From positions 5,282,001-5,346,000 of the forward strand of contig NC_044014.1 of the NCBI RefSeq assembly GCF_900496995.4: a stretch of DNA of 64,000 nt. The letters are read 5' to 3'. The stretch is from Aquila chrysaetos chrysaetos (taxonomy: Eukaryota > Chordata > Aves > Accipitriformes > Accipitridae). Positions 24,601 to 36,416 of this stretch are shown here, one piece after another. Under the pieces are notes generated by a model that saw only the letters and a list, made by a program, of their open reading frames with translations, was not told the DNA's origin and made no database searches. The number at the start of each line of letters is the position of its first letter. The first letter of the stretch is position 1. The position numbers were made by a program, and so were the translations under genes.

Positions 24601-27600
24601 TTAAACAAAATGAAAAAAAAGACTAATAGAGCATTAGGGCATTTACTCACAACAAATCCTGGAACTGTAAGTTTATCTTCGAGTTTTTTGCTGTTTGTAT
24701 GTGCCAGACACAGTATGTAAATTCAGGGTAACGTTCTGGGTAGTTAGGGCTGGTAAGTGTCCCATTGGGACCAGTTAATTGTCCCCCACAATTTTCAATT
24801 TCTGAAAAGAAGAGTAAATAAATTGGTAACATAACAGTATATGTAATGAGCCATAAAAAAATAAATTAAAGACCTGAAGTTATGTAACTAGCAGGATTGT
24901 TTCTTGAGGATTCCATTCCTTTGGAAATGATTAAAGGTACTAAAGATAGAACTTCTATAGAGAATGTCAGGTCAGGTGGATGTTACAAAATGAAGCCTGT
25001 TGTCACTATGGTATATCTGTGAGGCACAGTGTAATGACATCTGAGATGGCTGTAGATGAGTTAGCTTTGATACTGTGAGCAATTATTTATATCTACATTT
25101 TGGGTAAATTAGGTGCCATCTTGAAAAACTGATAATGAAGATGCTACACCAACCAAAAGGAACCCTGAGAGACTTTATATTAGAGAAATCTGTGAGGCCT
25201 TGGCCATGATCTGTATGGAAGTGCAAAATCTTCAAGTCTGAGAGAGATTTTAATTGACACACAAAGGCAGAATAAAATGAAGTCAGCGGAAACCTCAGAA
25301 AGACAAATGTAGACTAGAAATAGGGCACAATTTTTCAGCAGCAAAGTTAAGCACTGGAGCAGCATAAACTAGGATGTGGTAACTACTCTAAAATTGAAGC
25401 TTTTAAGAGCTTAATACCATGTCACTCAGATCAGCAGAAGCAAAGGAACTGGTCGCAAGCCAAGACTGATTTTGTCCGAGCTATTCTTACCTTTTAAGGA
25501 AAAATGTAAGGAGCTTGTTGATTGAAAATCCTTACTGATTTTTGTGACCTGTACTCGGCAGGAGTTCTGACTACGTGGTCATACTCTCTGGGTAAACGCT
25601 ATAATATTTGCAAACTGAGTAAATTTAGTGGAAGCCTGTAAGTAAAAGTAGAGTTCCATAATCCTGCCTTTGCAATCATTTTTTCTGAGTAAAATTTAAC
25701 TTTTTAGGCTCTCTGCAAGTGCGCTGTCATTTTGCTGCCTCTTCCCTTTCACTGATTTTCCCCCACACCATTCTCTAAGGCCTGAAGAACTGAGAGAGAC
25801 TGATTAAAGATTCTGTTAATTGTAATTGCAGTCCTAAATTTCCCGTAATGGCAACATTTCTTTTAATGGTGCAATTCAAATGGTATTTAACGACTTACTT
25901 TTTTCTGGTGAAAAGAAGTAATAGAAGACAAAGAAGTTCCGTGTGAAAGCCATGGAGTTTGTAGTTATACGAAAAGTTAAGCTGTCTGAAGACGATTGAA
26001 GTACTGGGACTGCATCAGTGTCATTACATACTTGTCCAAGAAGAGGCGAATTAGTTGAGGGACCATCATATACTTTAATGCTTTCTGTTTCACAGCTTGA
26101 AGAAGGAGCAAATCTATTGAAAAAACACAGTGAGAACTACCTAAGCTCACTGATAGATACACAGGCTCATAGATAGATACACGAGTGGCGTTCCTCAGGG
26201 GTCGGTATTGGGACCGGCGCTGTTTAACATCTTTGTTGGCGACATGGACAGTGGGACTGGGAGCACCCTCAGCAAGTTTGCCGACGACACCAAGCTGTGT
26301 GGTACGGTCGACACGCTGGAGGGGAGGGATGCCATCCAGAGGGACCTGGACAGGCTTGAGAGGTGGGAGTGTGCCAACCTCATGAAGTTCAACAAGGCCA
26401 AGTGCGACATCCTGCACGTGGGTCAGGGCAACCCCAAGCACAAATACAGGCTGGGCGATGAGTGGATTTAAGAGCAGCCCTGCAGAGAAGGACTTGGGGT
26501 TATTAGTGGATGAAAAACTGAATATGACCTGGCAATGTGTGCTCACAGCCCAGAAAGCCAACCGTATCCTGGGCTGCATCAAGAGAGATTCTCCCCCTCT
26601 ACTCCGCTCTGGTGAGACCCCACCTGCAGTACTGCCTTCAGCTCTGGGTCCCCAGCATTAGAAGGACATGGACCTGGTGGAGCGGGTCCAGAGGAGGGCC
26701 ACGAAGATGATCAGAGGGCTGGAGCACCTCTCCTATGGAGACAGGCTGAGAGAGTTGGGGTTGTTCAGCCTGGAGAAGAGAAGGCTCCGGGGAGACCTTA
26801 GAGCAGCCTTCCAGTGCCTAAAGGGGGGCTACAAGAGAGATGGGGAGGGACTTTTTACAAGGGCCTGTAGTGATAGGACAAGGGGTAATGGCTCTAAACT
26901 GAAAGACGGCAGATTTAGACTAGATAAAAGGAAGAAGTTCTTCACTGTGAGGGTGGTGAGGCACTGGGACAGGTTGCCCAGAGAGGTTGTGGCTGCCCCA
27001 TCCCTGGCAGTGTTCAAGGCCAGGTTGGATGGGGCTTGGAGCAACCTGGTCTGGTGGAAGGTGTCCCTGCCCATGGCAGCGGGGCTGGAACTAGGTGATC
27101 TTTAAGGTCCCTTCCAACCCAAACCATTCTATGATTCATTGGAGTCCACAATGCAGATTCAATACAGAGAAATATTTGGACGCAAAATTATTCTGTGCTG
27201 TATTCTAATGGAATGAAACAGTACAAAAACATCTGAAGGAAATACTTACTTAAAATAGGAGAAAATGAGCCTAATTGTTTGATTTACGTTCCTCTGAATT
27301 TGCCAGACACAGTTTGCATTTGCTTTTAGTTCAATCTTTAATGCTTTGTTGAGCTCATGAAGTGAAGCACCACAGCGAGGTACACCTATTGAAGAACAGC
27401 AACAACAAAAATCAGCTTGCAAGGCTCTCTCTCAAGTTTCCTCTTGCGATAATGTTTCATCCTCCACTATGCAAAGACTCTGGGACAGTCCATCATGAAG
27501 CAGACATGCAAAATGTTGTACTATATTTTTTTTTTGCATTCGTATTACTGCAGTTTATGAAACCTGATGAATCAAATAGTAAAAGAATATTAGAAAATAC

Positions 27601-29432
27601 TTTTTATCCTAATTTTCCTAGTAGCAGAGAAAAGGGTAGTTAGGGGAACACATATCACAGATGAAGCCAGTGGCAAAACTGGAAATGCCAAGTGATATAG
27701 GACACCTCAGCAACACTCTTCAGCAAGGTTTGTCGCCACAAGCACTTCAAGCCTCTGGTCTTCCCCCTACACTCGATTCCTAAAGATCATTGAATCCAGG
27801 TCAGACATTCAGCCCTTGACTTAAAAGCATTTGAGAACCTACGCCCAGGGAATCAAAAAGACTTTTCGGATTTGAGCTTCTGAAGGAGTATGTGCAGGAT
27901 TACTGTGTATTTACTGCTGCATACAATTCTCATCCTCCATCTCTAAACGGGTACTGCTAAACAGGACAAGCTTTGGAGAATGGCAACAAAGATGATTGAA
28001 AGTTCAGAATAGCTTCCAGACAAGGAATAATTAAATGGACTGAAGTATTTCAGGTCAGAAAGGGGAGAACTAGGGGGGAAAGGAGGTGCTAGAGGTCTGT
28101 AAATTGATGGAGAGCTTTAATATGAAATACTCTCTTCCAATACAGTAACTCAGTGGCCTGGAATGAAACCAGTCAGCTGTGGTTTTGAAACAAAAGGAGC
28201 TGGCTCTTTCCACGTGGATCTTTGCTGCAGGGTGATGTGGATGGTAAAAGTAAAACATAAAACAGTCAAATCCATGAAAGAAAAAGCCTTTGGTAACTAT
28301 TAAACACAAAGAGCATTTCCTCTGTTTCAGAAGTCCTGAGCCACATTTGCTGGTGACTGGGAGAGTATTCTGGGGAAGTATTATGCAGGCTTGTATGCAT
28401 ACTCTTGCCTGAGCATTTTCTGTTGACTGTTTCTGGGTTCAGGATGTGGGGCTAGCTGGACTTCAACCCTGTTCTTCTGTGAAAAAACCCACAAACTAAC
28501 CGTGGTTGACATCACTGACGTCACTTAATAAGTTATTAAGTAGTTGCAGTAATGGCCATTGTATAGGAAACTTTAGAGAAAGTTTATAATCCAGTTTGAG
28601 CACAACATCTCCTTTTTCCTTTAATATTAATCTAAAAATAATAGTTTAAAACAGCAGGAAGAATTTCCTATACGGTGTATGCAGTCCCAGGTAAAAAGGT
28701 AAGACTCTCTGATGAACTCCAGAGGGAAAAGGAAGGTTTAGGAGAGACCTTTCTCGTCACATGTAAAACCTCCCAATTGTAAAAGCATTACAAGGTCAGC
28801 CCTGCCATCCCTCTGTGTCCCTCTGGACTGTTCTGGAGCCCAGCATCACTAGAGCAGCTCTGCAGCAGTACTTCATTATCGTACAGTAGCTACCCACCAT
28901 TAATCAGGGAAATTGCTGATCTGAGCACAGAATGGTGATCCTAAATCGAGCAAGACATGACTCTTTATTGCTTCTGATTGAACAAAGGAAAGATAAACAA
29001 ATCTCTTTTTAAAAGCAACCATTTCCCAGTTAAGTCACTTTATTCCTGTTACTCCAATGTAGTATTGATCTGTAAATGAAAATTTCTGTTCCAGAGTAAA
29101 AATCTCTTAAAAATCAAGTTCTTAAGTTAAAAATTTGCCATAGGCAGTCATATATTGATTTTTAAAATTTATTTACCATTTTTAACTCTTGCTGGCACAT
29201 TCGGGTGTTACTATTGTGCAGCAGTACATTAAAAGAAGATGCCCTTTTAGAGATATGTTAACATTTTTTTCCCTTCAGTTGCCTATAAAATACCTATTGT
29301 GCAAAACCTAATAAAATTTCACAGGTGAAAAAAAGACTAGATTTCCATACCCATGGATTCAATTGAGTTGTCTTCAGCAAGAGCTAGAGCAGCGAAGAGA
29401 AGCAGGAGAAGGAACTGTCTGAGCGCCTGCAT
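18666..29432 (-). CDS. CUZD1: CUZD1, CUB and zona pellucida-like domain membrane protein
   Basis: Nine exons give 602 aa: 29351-29432, 27250-27385, 25899-26113, 24651-24801, 23003-23226, 21985-22157, 20932-21317, 20331-20599 and 18666-18838 (TAA stop). All junction phases and GT-AG borders agree. Domains in order are a signal peptide ([19 protein letters not shown]), CUB1 (about 32-144, with [19 protein letters not shown]), CUB2 (about 149-262, with [17 protein letters not shown]), a ZP domain (about 272-513, with [17 protein letters not shown]), a furin site RQKR at 514-517, a membrane helix at about 565-584, and a short cytoplasmic tail containing YSYQKIQ. Human CUZD1 is 607 aa and is expressed mainly in exocrine pancreas, where it is a zymogen-granule membrane protein. 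All domains look intact. The second intron carries a CR1 insertion. Confidence 0.95.
26181..27136 (+). mobile_element. CR1 LINE, 5'-truncated, in CUZD1 intron 2
   Basis: The plus strand encodes the C-terminal part of CR1 reverse transcriptase, starting at [15 protein letters not shown] and including the catalytic-site motif FADDTKL. The reading frame is interrupted by a stop after LGDEWI (about 26470) and by a deletion near 26590. It resumes with [20 protein letters not shown] and ends in the CR1 3' terminus 'cattctatgattc'. The element is inactive and lies antisense to CUZD1. Confidence 0.95.
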
Positions 29433-29466
29433 TTTGATGGCAGCTAGGGAGGTTAGGCTTTTCCAA

Positions 29467-29474
29467 CTTTTATA
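29467..29474 (-). promoter_or_regulatory. TATA box of CUZD1
   Basis: The minus strand reads GGGGGTATAAAAGTTGG, with TATAAAAG ending about 35 bases upstream of the CUZD1 ATG. This spacing implies a 5' UTR of only about 10-15 bases if transcription starts 30 bases downstream. A strong TATA box fits a tissue-restricted, highly expressed gene. Confidence 0.75.
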
Positions 29475-32400
29475 CCCCCTGGTATTTCATAATCTTCTCG
29501 TATTACGTGGTATCATGGAGGGAGGGCTTAATCTCTCAGTTACTGTTCCTTTTTAACAGATATAAATGAGAAAGTAACAGGTGTGCCCATTTTTTTTAAT
29601 ATGTACTGCGTGGAGTAAGTTTAACTGTGCTTTTGTCAGCTCTCGTGGGTTCAAAGCACGTTTTTCAGTTGATTTCATTGAGCGTCTGTTTGGGTGTGTT
29701 GACGTGAGCAGGAATGTTCTGGAAGGGATTGACAGACTCCCTTGGGAGACACATTCAGAGTTTGCTCTTAGCGCTGCTCAGCAGGAGCTTGGTTTTTCCC
29801 ACCTTCATTTTGACACCTACCCTTTAGATTACACTGGGCAAATCATTCCCTGTCCTCGCTGAGGATTCCTCAGGTTGTAAAGTGCGACTATCACAGTAGA
29901 GTTGTCATAAGTAATAATTTCCTATTGCTGAAACATTCGTGGATGAACAAGGCCAGATTCATGTTAGTCACAGGTTTAAAAGAAGATTGCACTGCAACCA
30001 CTTTGCAGATAAAAGTTTCTTAGTCCCACAGTAGAAGCTACGAAAAAAAGGAATCAGCCTTTCCTTCCCAAGGTGAGGAAACAAGCGCAGTCCTAAGAAC
30101 TTCAATTCCTTCTAGCACGAGTCTATTGAGTATCTGTTCCAATGTATTTACGCTACTTTGGCTGTCTTTCCATAAGGACCAAAGCTCTTGAAATCCAGGC
30201 TATTTCCTATTGCAGCAGCGGATACGCAATCTTTAAAGCTTCTAGAGGTTGTGATAGTGCCAGTGCCACAGATGTGCTGTTACCCTGACCTCGGTTCGGT
30301 GCCGTACCTGTGTGATGTGCGAACAGCCAGCGTTCGCACCGGAGCCCGGCCGTGTGATTCTTTCCAATACAGAGAGCACGTATCCTACAGCTGTGCAAAC
30401 AGGTGTTCTTGCAAATTTATTAGCAAAGTCAAATTGCAACGCAGGCTTTCTTGAAACAGATCCAGGTGCTTTCCTTCCATAAAACCAATTTTTTTTGTAC
30501 AAACCCATTTTTTTTTTCTTTTATAAACAAACTGAAATATGATGCATCTGTAATGATCCTATATTTCTAATCTCAGACCTATGCCTTCTTTACAATTCTC
30601 TCTGATTTTTAACTCACTTGAAGGATTTTGAATGCAACTCTCTTCATCATGACAATGTACTTATCCTGCCTTTAAACATGGAGGCATTGAATACATGTAT
30701 AAAGTTGTTGCATAGCATTTGAATTTCCTTTAGCTTCTGGAAATGCTAAATTTGCATTTACTCTGTATAGCCTTTCATTTAAGCCCACACACATACTTGC
30801 AAGGAATTTTCAAATGCTAACATCCATTTTGTATGCCTTCAATGCGTGAACTGGTGTGTGGAGCCCTGCCAATCAACGCTGTGTCCATCAGAACCAAGAA
30901 AAAAATACCTATGGCTACGATAGCCTGGTAAGTTACTCTGGTAGTTACAGGTTGGTAGTCAAACTGTTTGGATTTACTTGTATACGAATGATTAGGAAAT
31001 TTTCTTGTGCTGGAGATGATATTAAGGGACTGCACCCCTAAGTAGTGGCCCAGCGTTTCTGAAGGGCTGAGCCCGTGCTCGCGCTTGAGGCTGGCTGGCA
31101 GCTCCGTCTTGTCTCTGAGTGTTCAAACCGTTTTCAAATCTTGTGTGTTAAGCCCAAGTTCAGGCAGTGTGATGTGTTCAGATATCAGGTAATGCTGAAA
31201 TATTAATGGCCCGCTTTGCATTTCCTCTCCTACCTCAAAAGAAAATGGCCAGCAAGTCTTCCTGAAAGTCCTTTAAGATGAGAATGACTGTAGGGAAGGT
31301 GTTTCACAATAGCAGATCCTTAGAAGAAATTAGCGTGCACTTTAGTACAAAGCAGCAAGGATTCAGCTGTTGTGACACTTATTTACAGGCACTTTCTCTC
31401 ACTGCCTGCAGCCGGGAGTACAACAGCAGGGAAAATGTGATTTCAAGCACTTTAAATCATTACCTGTGCGAAGCAGAGCAGCAGGGTTACCAGTGTGATG
31501 GAGTTTTGTATGAACTAAGTATGATTAGGAAATACTCTGACTCAGGACGGGCATTATGGTCGTGCAGGATGAGGGTTTTGGCAGGGAGCCTGCTCAGCCA
31601 GTGCCAAGGCTTAACCACCAGGTAAGAGATTAGATCTGGAGCCTTCATGGGAGATCTGCGTGATTTTGGCAGTTGAGAGCTGGCTAAGTTATCCACGGAG
31701 AAGCTGAGTTTCAGAATGACTCTAGTCCCTTTTTCGAAGGGATGAAGCATAAAAGGAAAAGTTGCTGAAAAAAGTGGATTTTTGTGTCTTGTGTGGCACA
31801 TCCTCTAGACGCTAGGCTTCCTTATTCAGTACAGGGCATCTCATTATGAGGTTGAGTAATCTGCACATACTCACCATATGAAAACTGAGTATTGGCCTTA
31901 AAGATGCTTTTCACAGGCTGAGTTCACCAGAATATCCATATTTAATTCATCTCTTTCCCTGAGATGACTGCTGTACTCCTGTACAGTTCTGCAATCGGCA
32001 AGATGTGTTTCTCTATTATGAACTGAAAATTATTAATTTCCATTTTTTTTTTCCACTAAATCATTCCAAGGAGGACAATTTAACATTAAAGTGCAGAAAC
32101 ACTTTCTTGGCTCAAAGTGATATCATTTGAACAGCTATTGAAAGAAAAAGGATGAAGCAAATGCTTATAATGAAGTAAATTTAGATGTACAATTTTTTAG
32201 AGTTCTAATCTCCAGTAATAAAACCTGACATATGAAAAGATTATAATAGTTTATAGGTATTGCAGAGAGTGTATCTCCATACATGTACAATATTTTTTCC
32301 AAATATTTTTGAGTTCCTATTTAAGGTAATTGCTCAGACATTACTGGTTATGAGGGATGCTTATCCTTTCATTTATGACTCTTCGAGAGCTCAGAAAACA

Positions 32401-32779
32401 GCACTGTGACATGTGCATCTGTAAGGCAGGTTAATCTTCCTTAAATGCCCAGTATTTGAGTTATTTGGTGCAATGGGGAGAACTGGAAGAACTGTGAGGA
32501 AGAAACAAGTCTTGATGAGAAAAATCAGCCAGCTGATCCAATCATTCTTTGTCACTGAGAGCGTTTACTGAAGTTTAGGGTTTTACAAATCTGGAATATA
32601 GATTCAGAAGATCTAAAATTAAGGAACACAGGTACAGCTAAGATTAAAATACCTTTAGATTTACACCCCCTAGTATAATGTATTTTATAGAAATTAGCAG
32701 CAGATGTGCAACACACTGATCACCTATACAAGTGATCAACATAATGTTATGATTAGAAGAAGCATTATTGGGGCTGTTA
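29475..32779. other. Intergenic region between CUZD1 and the DMBT1-like locus
   Basis: About 3.3 kb that would hold the CUZD1 upstream regulatory region. I saw no exon with recognisable homology and no repeat family I can name. Confidence 0.45.
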
Positions 32780-32996
32780 TTATTTGGGGACGATAATAAT
32801 AATGACGCTGTCACTTGCGCTTCTTTTGCCTCTTGTCAGATAGCCCTGGTAGTGTTGGGAAGAATAACTGTATCTGTTGCATGCTAATATTTTGCACCGT
32901 AGGCAAACTCTTTGGTATATGGGACCTCTGAACTTGAACCGGAAAATCCTCTTGCCTGGTGAATAGTAGTTCCCACAGGTTGGGTCCCTTACACAC
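32780..32996 (-). pseudogene. Degenerate terminal ZP-C exon of the DMBT1-like locus
   Basis: After an acceptor at 32997, the exon enters in phase 2 exactly as CUZD1 exon 8 does, and encodes CVRDPTCGNYYSPGKRIFRF, then VCLRCKILAC, ending in TAA. It matches the DMBT1/CUZD1 terminal ZP region and keeps an RGKR dibasic site. It lacks several residues before the VCLRC stretch. The SRCxxGC cysteine pair is replaced by SQHYQGY. There is no membrane helix after the dibasic site. The frame is open for 72 codons, so a decayed but transcribed tail is possible. A folded ZP-C domain is unlikely. Confidence 0.6.
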
Positions 32997-33996
32997 CTGA
33001 GGAAAGAAAAATGAAAAAAACCACATATAATTGTCATACAAAAATTGTGATGTGGTCACTAAGTCCATTTGTTTCATTGGTTGAAAGAAACTTTCCTTCA
33101 AAAATTTCTAACTGTGATGTTAATCATAATTCACAGATAATCATAATTCAGAACTCCTGATCACAGATGCTGCTATATGGAACTTAAATATGTATGTTGA
33201 TATAATATGTAACACAACATATATACCACACACATATGTAGATGTATAAATATAAAGCACCTGATGGAATTTTAAATATGTGAGAAAGAGTTACTGTGTA
33301 GGCCTGTTATCTTTCCAGTTATTTTGTATTTCAACTTTAGAATTTCTGAAGAGCTATGAAGAAACAATTCCATATCCCAAATCAACCAAACCCCCCTTTA
33401 ATCGGATGCTTCATCCTTCTCTAATTTTTTTATATAATTTGTGAAATGCCTTCTGAGAATTTATACCCATTCTTCTTCCCTAGCAGAATATTATGGTGAA
33501 TTAAGCATAAAAAGCCAACTAACAAAACTGCGTTCTTGTCCTAATAGCTAGTTCATTTAATAGCCTGCTGCGCCTTACAAGCAGGTAACTCGGATGTGTT
33601 TCAGGACTTGGTATCTTTGGTGGATGTATCTGTTGTTGTCCGTATGAAGTCAATCACACGTGAGGAATTATTTTGAAATGGTTGTTGAGATATTATCCTT
33701 GCTCTCTTCTGACTAAATCAGATGCCACAGTCATAAAATCATGAGGATTTGGAGAGAGCACACGTGTCTGTAAATAGCATCAGATTTGGCTCTGTGTGGT
33801 AGAGGGTAGCACGAACAAACAAATCCTGGTTTGACTGAACATAGTATGATGAAGCCCTCTCTGAATTTGAAAAAGATGGTGAATCATAAAAGGCAAACTT
33901 GACAATAAATCATCTAGATGGAGTTTCCTGGTACGGAGACTCTGTAACAGTGGCTATCGTTTGGCCACCAGCATTCCTGTGTGCTTTGCAGTCGGG

Positions 33997-34876
33997 GTTT
34001 GGCAAGAGAGTTTGTATTTCTGGGGTAGAAGGTGCCAGAAATGGATCCTTCCACTGTGTTGGAACAGGTCATGGCTTGATGGGCTAGGAGTTTGGAGCTG
34101 CAAAGTATGGCAGAAACCTTTTCCTGAATGTCTCTAGAGAGTCGGGAAACCTAAGGGGTAACAGGGCTCAGCTGTCCATGCCTGGAGGATCCTGGGCCAC
34201 CCGAGGTGGCCCAACTGCAGGTCCCAGCTGAGGACATTGCCGGGTTGTGAGAAAGTCTGCAGAGGCGTGCGAGATAAGAGAGGTGAAATTACTGACGAAT
34301 CAGTTACTGTTGATTCGGGTTCAGTTAGTAGCTCAAGGACTCGAGAGGGAAAACACCAACATGGAGAAGTAGAAAGTCTTAAAGGGAAAAAAAACCATGG
34401 AGGAACACAGTTGAGCGCAGTGGAAGGTCTGTTTCAAGGAACCATGGAGGAAGACCGACCCTTCCACGCCTGACTGTCACCTGGCCGGCAAAAGCTTGTT
34501 GGGAGTCTCCTCCATGTGGTGAGCACGCTAACGCCCAGCTTGTTAAATCCTGCTCTCTGTTCTATGTTGGAGTGAATACGCCATCGCTTTGCGTGTCGCG
34601 GCTGTACATAACCCATGTGCAGAGTCTCTTTCTTTTGGGCACATTTAGCGGCACATAAAGTGACCTGACGAGGAAGCGTCGTGAAAGGGAAGCGGGGTGG
34701 GGAAGCGTGTGAAGTGGTGAAGGTTGATAATATATAATTTAGAATAATGAACCTTTAGAAACATAATTTTGTTTTGGTGTTAATGTAACATTTGTCTATG
34801 CTCTGCACGTTCCATGTCAACTTCCCGAGTCTTGGCATTCACAAAGTCATGAGGGGGCATCATGCAGTAACAATCT
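33997..34876. other. Unassigned GC-richer insert-like block within the ZP remnant
   Basis: This block lies between the two ZP exon remnants, where the largest ZP exon (386 bases in CUZD1) should be. I could not find that exon's motif YYVDLNQ on the minus strand. The base composition is higher in GC and CpG than its flanks, suggesting inserted repeat DNA, but I cannot name a family. Confidence 0.3.
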
Positions 34877-34960
34877 TTAAAAATATTTTTGAAATTTTTT
34901 TTCATAAATAATTTTGATAACATCTTGGCACATGATAATTTCAAACCCATACTTTCCTAC

Positions 34961-35770
34961 CAGCCTTCTTGTGCCACAGCCATTGTATGGCACGTGAAAC
35001 ATGGCGTAGGAGTTGATCCTAGGTGTGCATCGGGGGTTGCTCAGGTGTCTGTTCCCTGCACGGTAGCCTCTGGCATTGGTGTAGGGTCTTCTGGGGGTCA
35101 CTGTTATGAAAATTCCCTTCCCTAACTCTTATATCAATCAGTCTTTAGAGGATGAAAGTGTATTAACTTTGTTAATATACATTAGTTCTCATTATAAACT
35201 GTAATGTAATGAGGTAGTGGAATTTTACTGGAGATTCCAGTATTGATCATGCTTAATTAAAACAAACTAAAGGACAGCCTGGCCCTGGAATGAAGGACCT
35301 TGCTTCGTGGAAGCTTAAGGCTGTCCATGAAGGATTCCACTGGACAGGCAAGATAACGCCAGCATCCCAGCCCCTCTGACACGTCTTTGAAACTCTCCCA
35401 GCATCATCTGGTGTCATAGATCAGTAACTCCAGCAAGACTGACTCCAGGGATATCTGGATCAATAGACAGGCAGCAAGGATGCTGCAGAAATAGAACTGT
35501 TTTGCAAAGTTTTACTATGATTAGTAATTGGTAGTGTGGGTATGAGCGATTAGTCAAATCGTGTTGTAACTGAACGTTTGACGGGTGTAAGAACCCAGTG
35601 TAAAACCACGTTTGGGGTGCCCCAGTTTGGCTGGGACACCTCATGCGCATGAATAAATACTTACCCTTGTAATCTTACACTTTGCATCCCAGGCCTCACC
35701 GGTTGGCACAGGCCAGCTAAGAATCTTTGTAGCATCATCCGCATGTATTTAGGCAGATAAGTAAGGTTTG
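34961..35770 (-). pseudogene. ZP exon split by an insertion, DMBT1-like locus
   Basis: The 5' half (35770 down to about 35711, after the acceptor ctccag) reads NLTYLPKYMRMMLQRFLAG. This matches the start of DMBT1-type ZP domains, except that the first conserved Cys is Tyr. The second half (about 35084 down to 34961) reads GYRAGNRHLSNPRCTPRINS and then FHVPYNGCGTRRL before a GTAGGA donor. In CUZD1 these two parts are one 173-base exon (21985-22157). Here about 600 bases of LTR-like DNA separate them. The exon cannot be read through, so this ZP domain appears broken. Confidence 0.65.
35102..35710 (+). mobile_element. Putative solo LTR inserted in the ZP exon
   Basis: A 609-base block starts TGTTATG and ends GGCACA, so it has TG...CA termini. 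It has an AATAAATAC signal about 60 bases before its end, as expected for an R-U5 region, and shows no coding potential. It exactly fills the gap between the two halves of the ZP exon. No clean target-site duplication was seen, and the left end is uncertain: another possible start is at 35077. Confidence 0.55.
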
Positions 35771-36416
35771 CTGGAGAAGAAGAAATTCAATGTTAATAAA
35801 CCATACATAAGCATAAAGTAAAATGCAGCATGTAATTAAATACTAGTACTCTTTGCAAATGCAAATGTGGGCCTTGCTGCCGTACCTGGAAATAGCAGCT
35901 GAATGGAGAGGACCTAAATGTCTCTTTTTTTGATGGTGTACCATTAAAAGCTCATTAGTTCCTTCTACAGCCCTGAGGTTACACAAGTTAGTGCTGTCCG
36001 TCAGTTCTCTCGTGGGAAGAGGGTGAGCTCGCCGTGATAACAGGCTGTTTCTTTGCCTGCGAGCCCTCCAGAGCACACGGGCTCTGACTTGCCAGCAGCC
36101 TGGCAGGCTGCGGGCAGATGTTTTAAATGTGTTTTTTCCATAAATGGTGCAGACATAGGCCAGCTCATCCCCTTGACACCTACCGGGAAGGATGGTTTGG
36201 CTGCCAGCCGCTGTATCAGTGGTGTGTGGTCCCTGGGTAAGCTGTGGCATCCCCAAATTCTCTGCCTGCTCCCAGCCTCTCCTGCTTCCCCCTTTCTTCT
36301 GCACTCAGACACCCTCTGCCATTAAACAGCCAGGCTTCCCCAGCTCACATCTCTTACCCGGCATATACTGCCCTTAGGAAGAGAAATTGTTAACAAGAAG
36401 AATGAGAATACCTTAC

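Noticed and set aside
25977-26582. 201-codon minus-strand open frame over CUZD1 exon 3
   Set aside because: It runs out of the exon into antisense CR1 sequence and is in a different frame from the CUB domain. The true coding exon is 25899-26113.
35843-36325. Overlapping open frames of 90-153 codons
   Set aside because: No recognisable motif or splice-site support was seen, and no ZP, SRCR or linker similarity.
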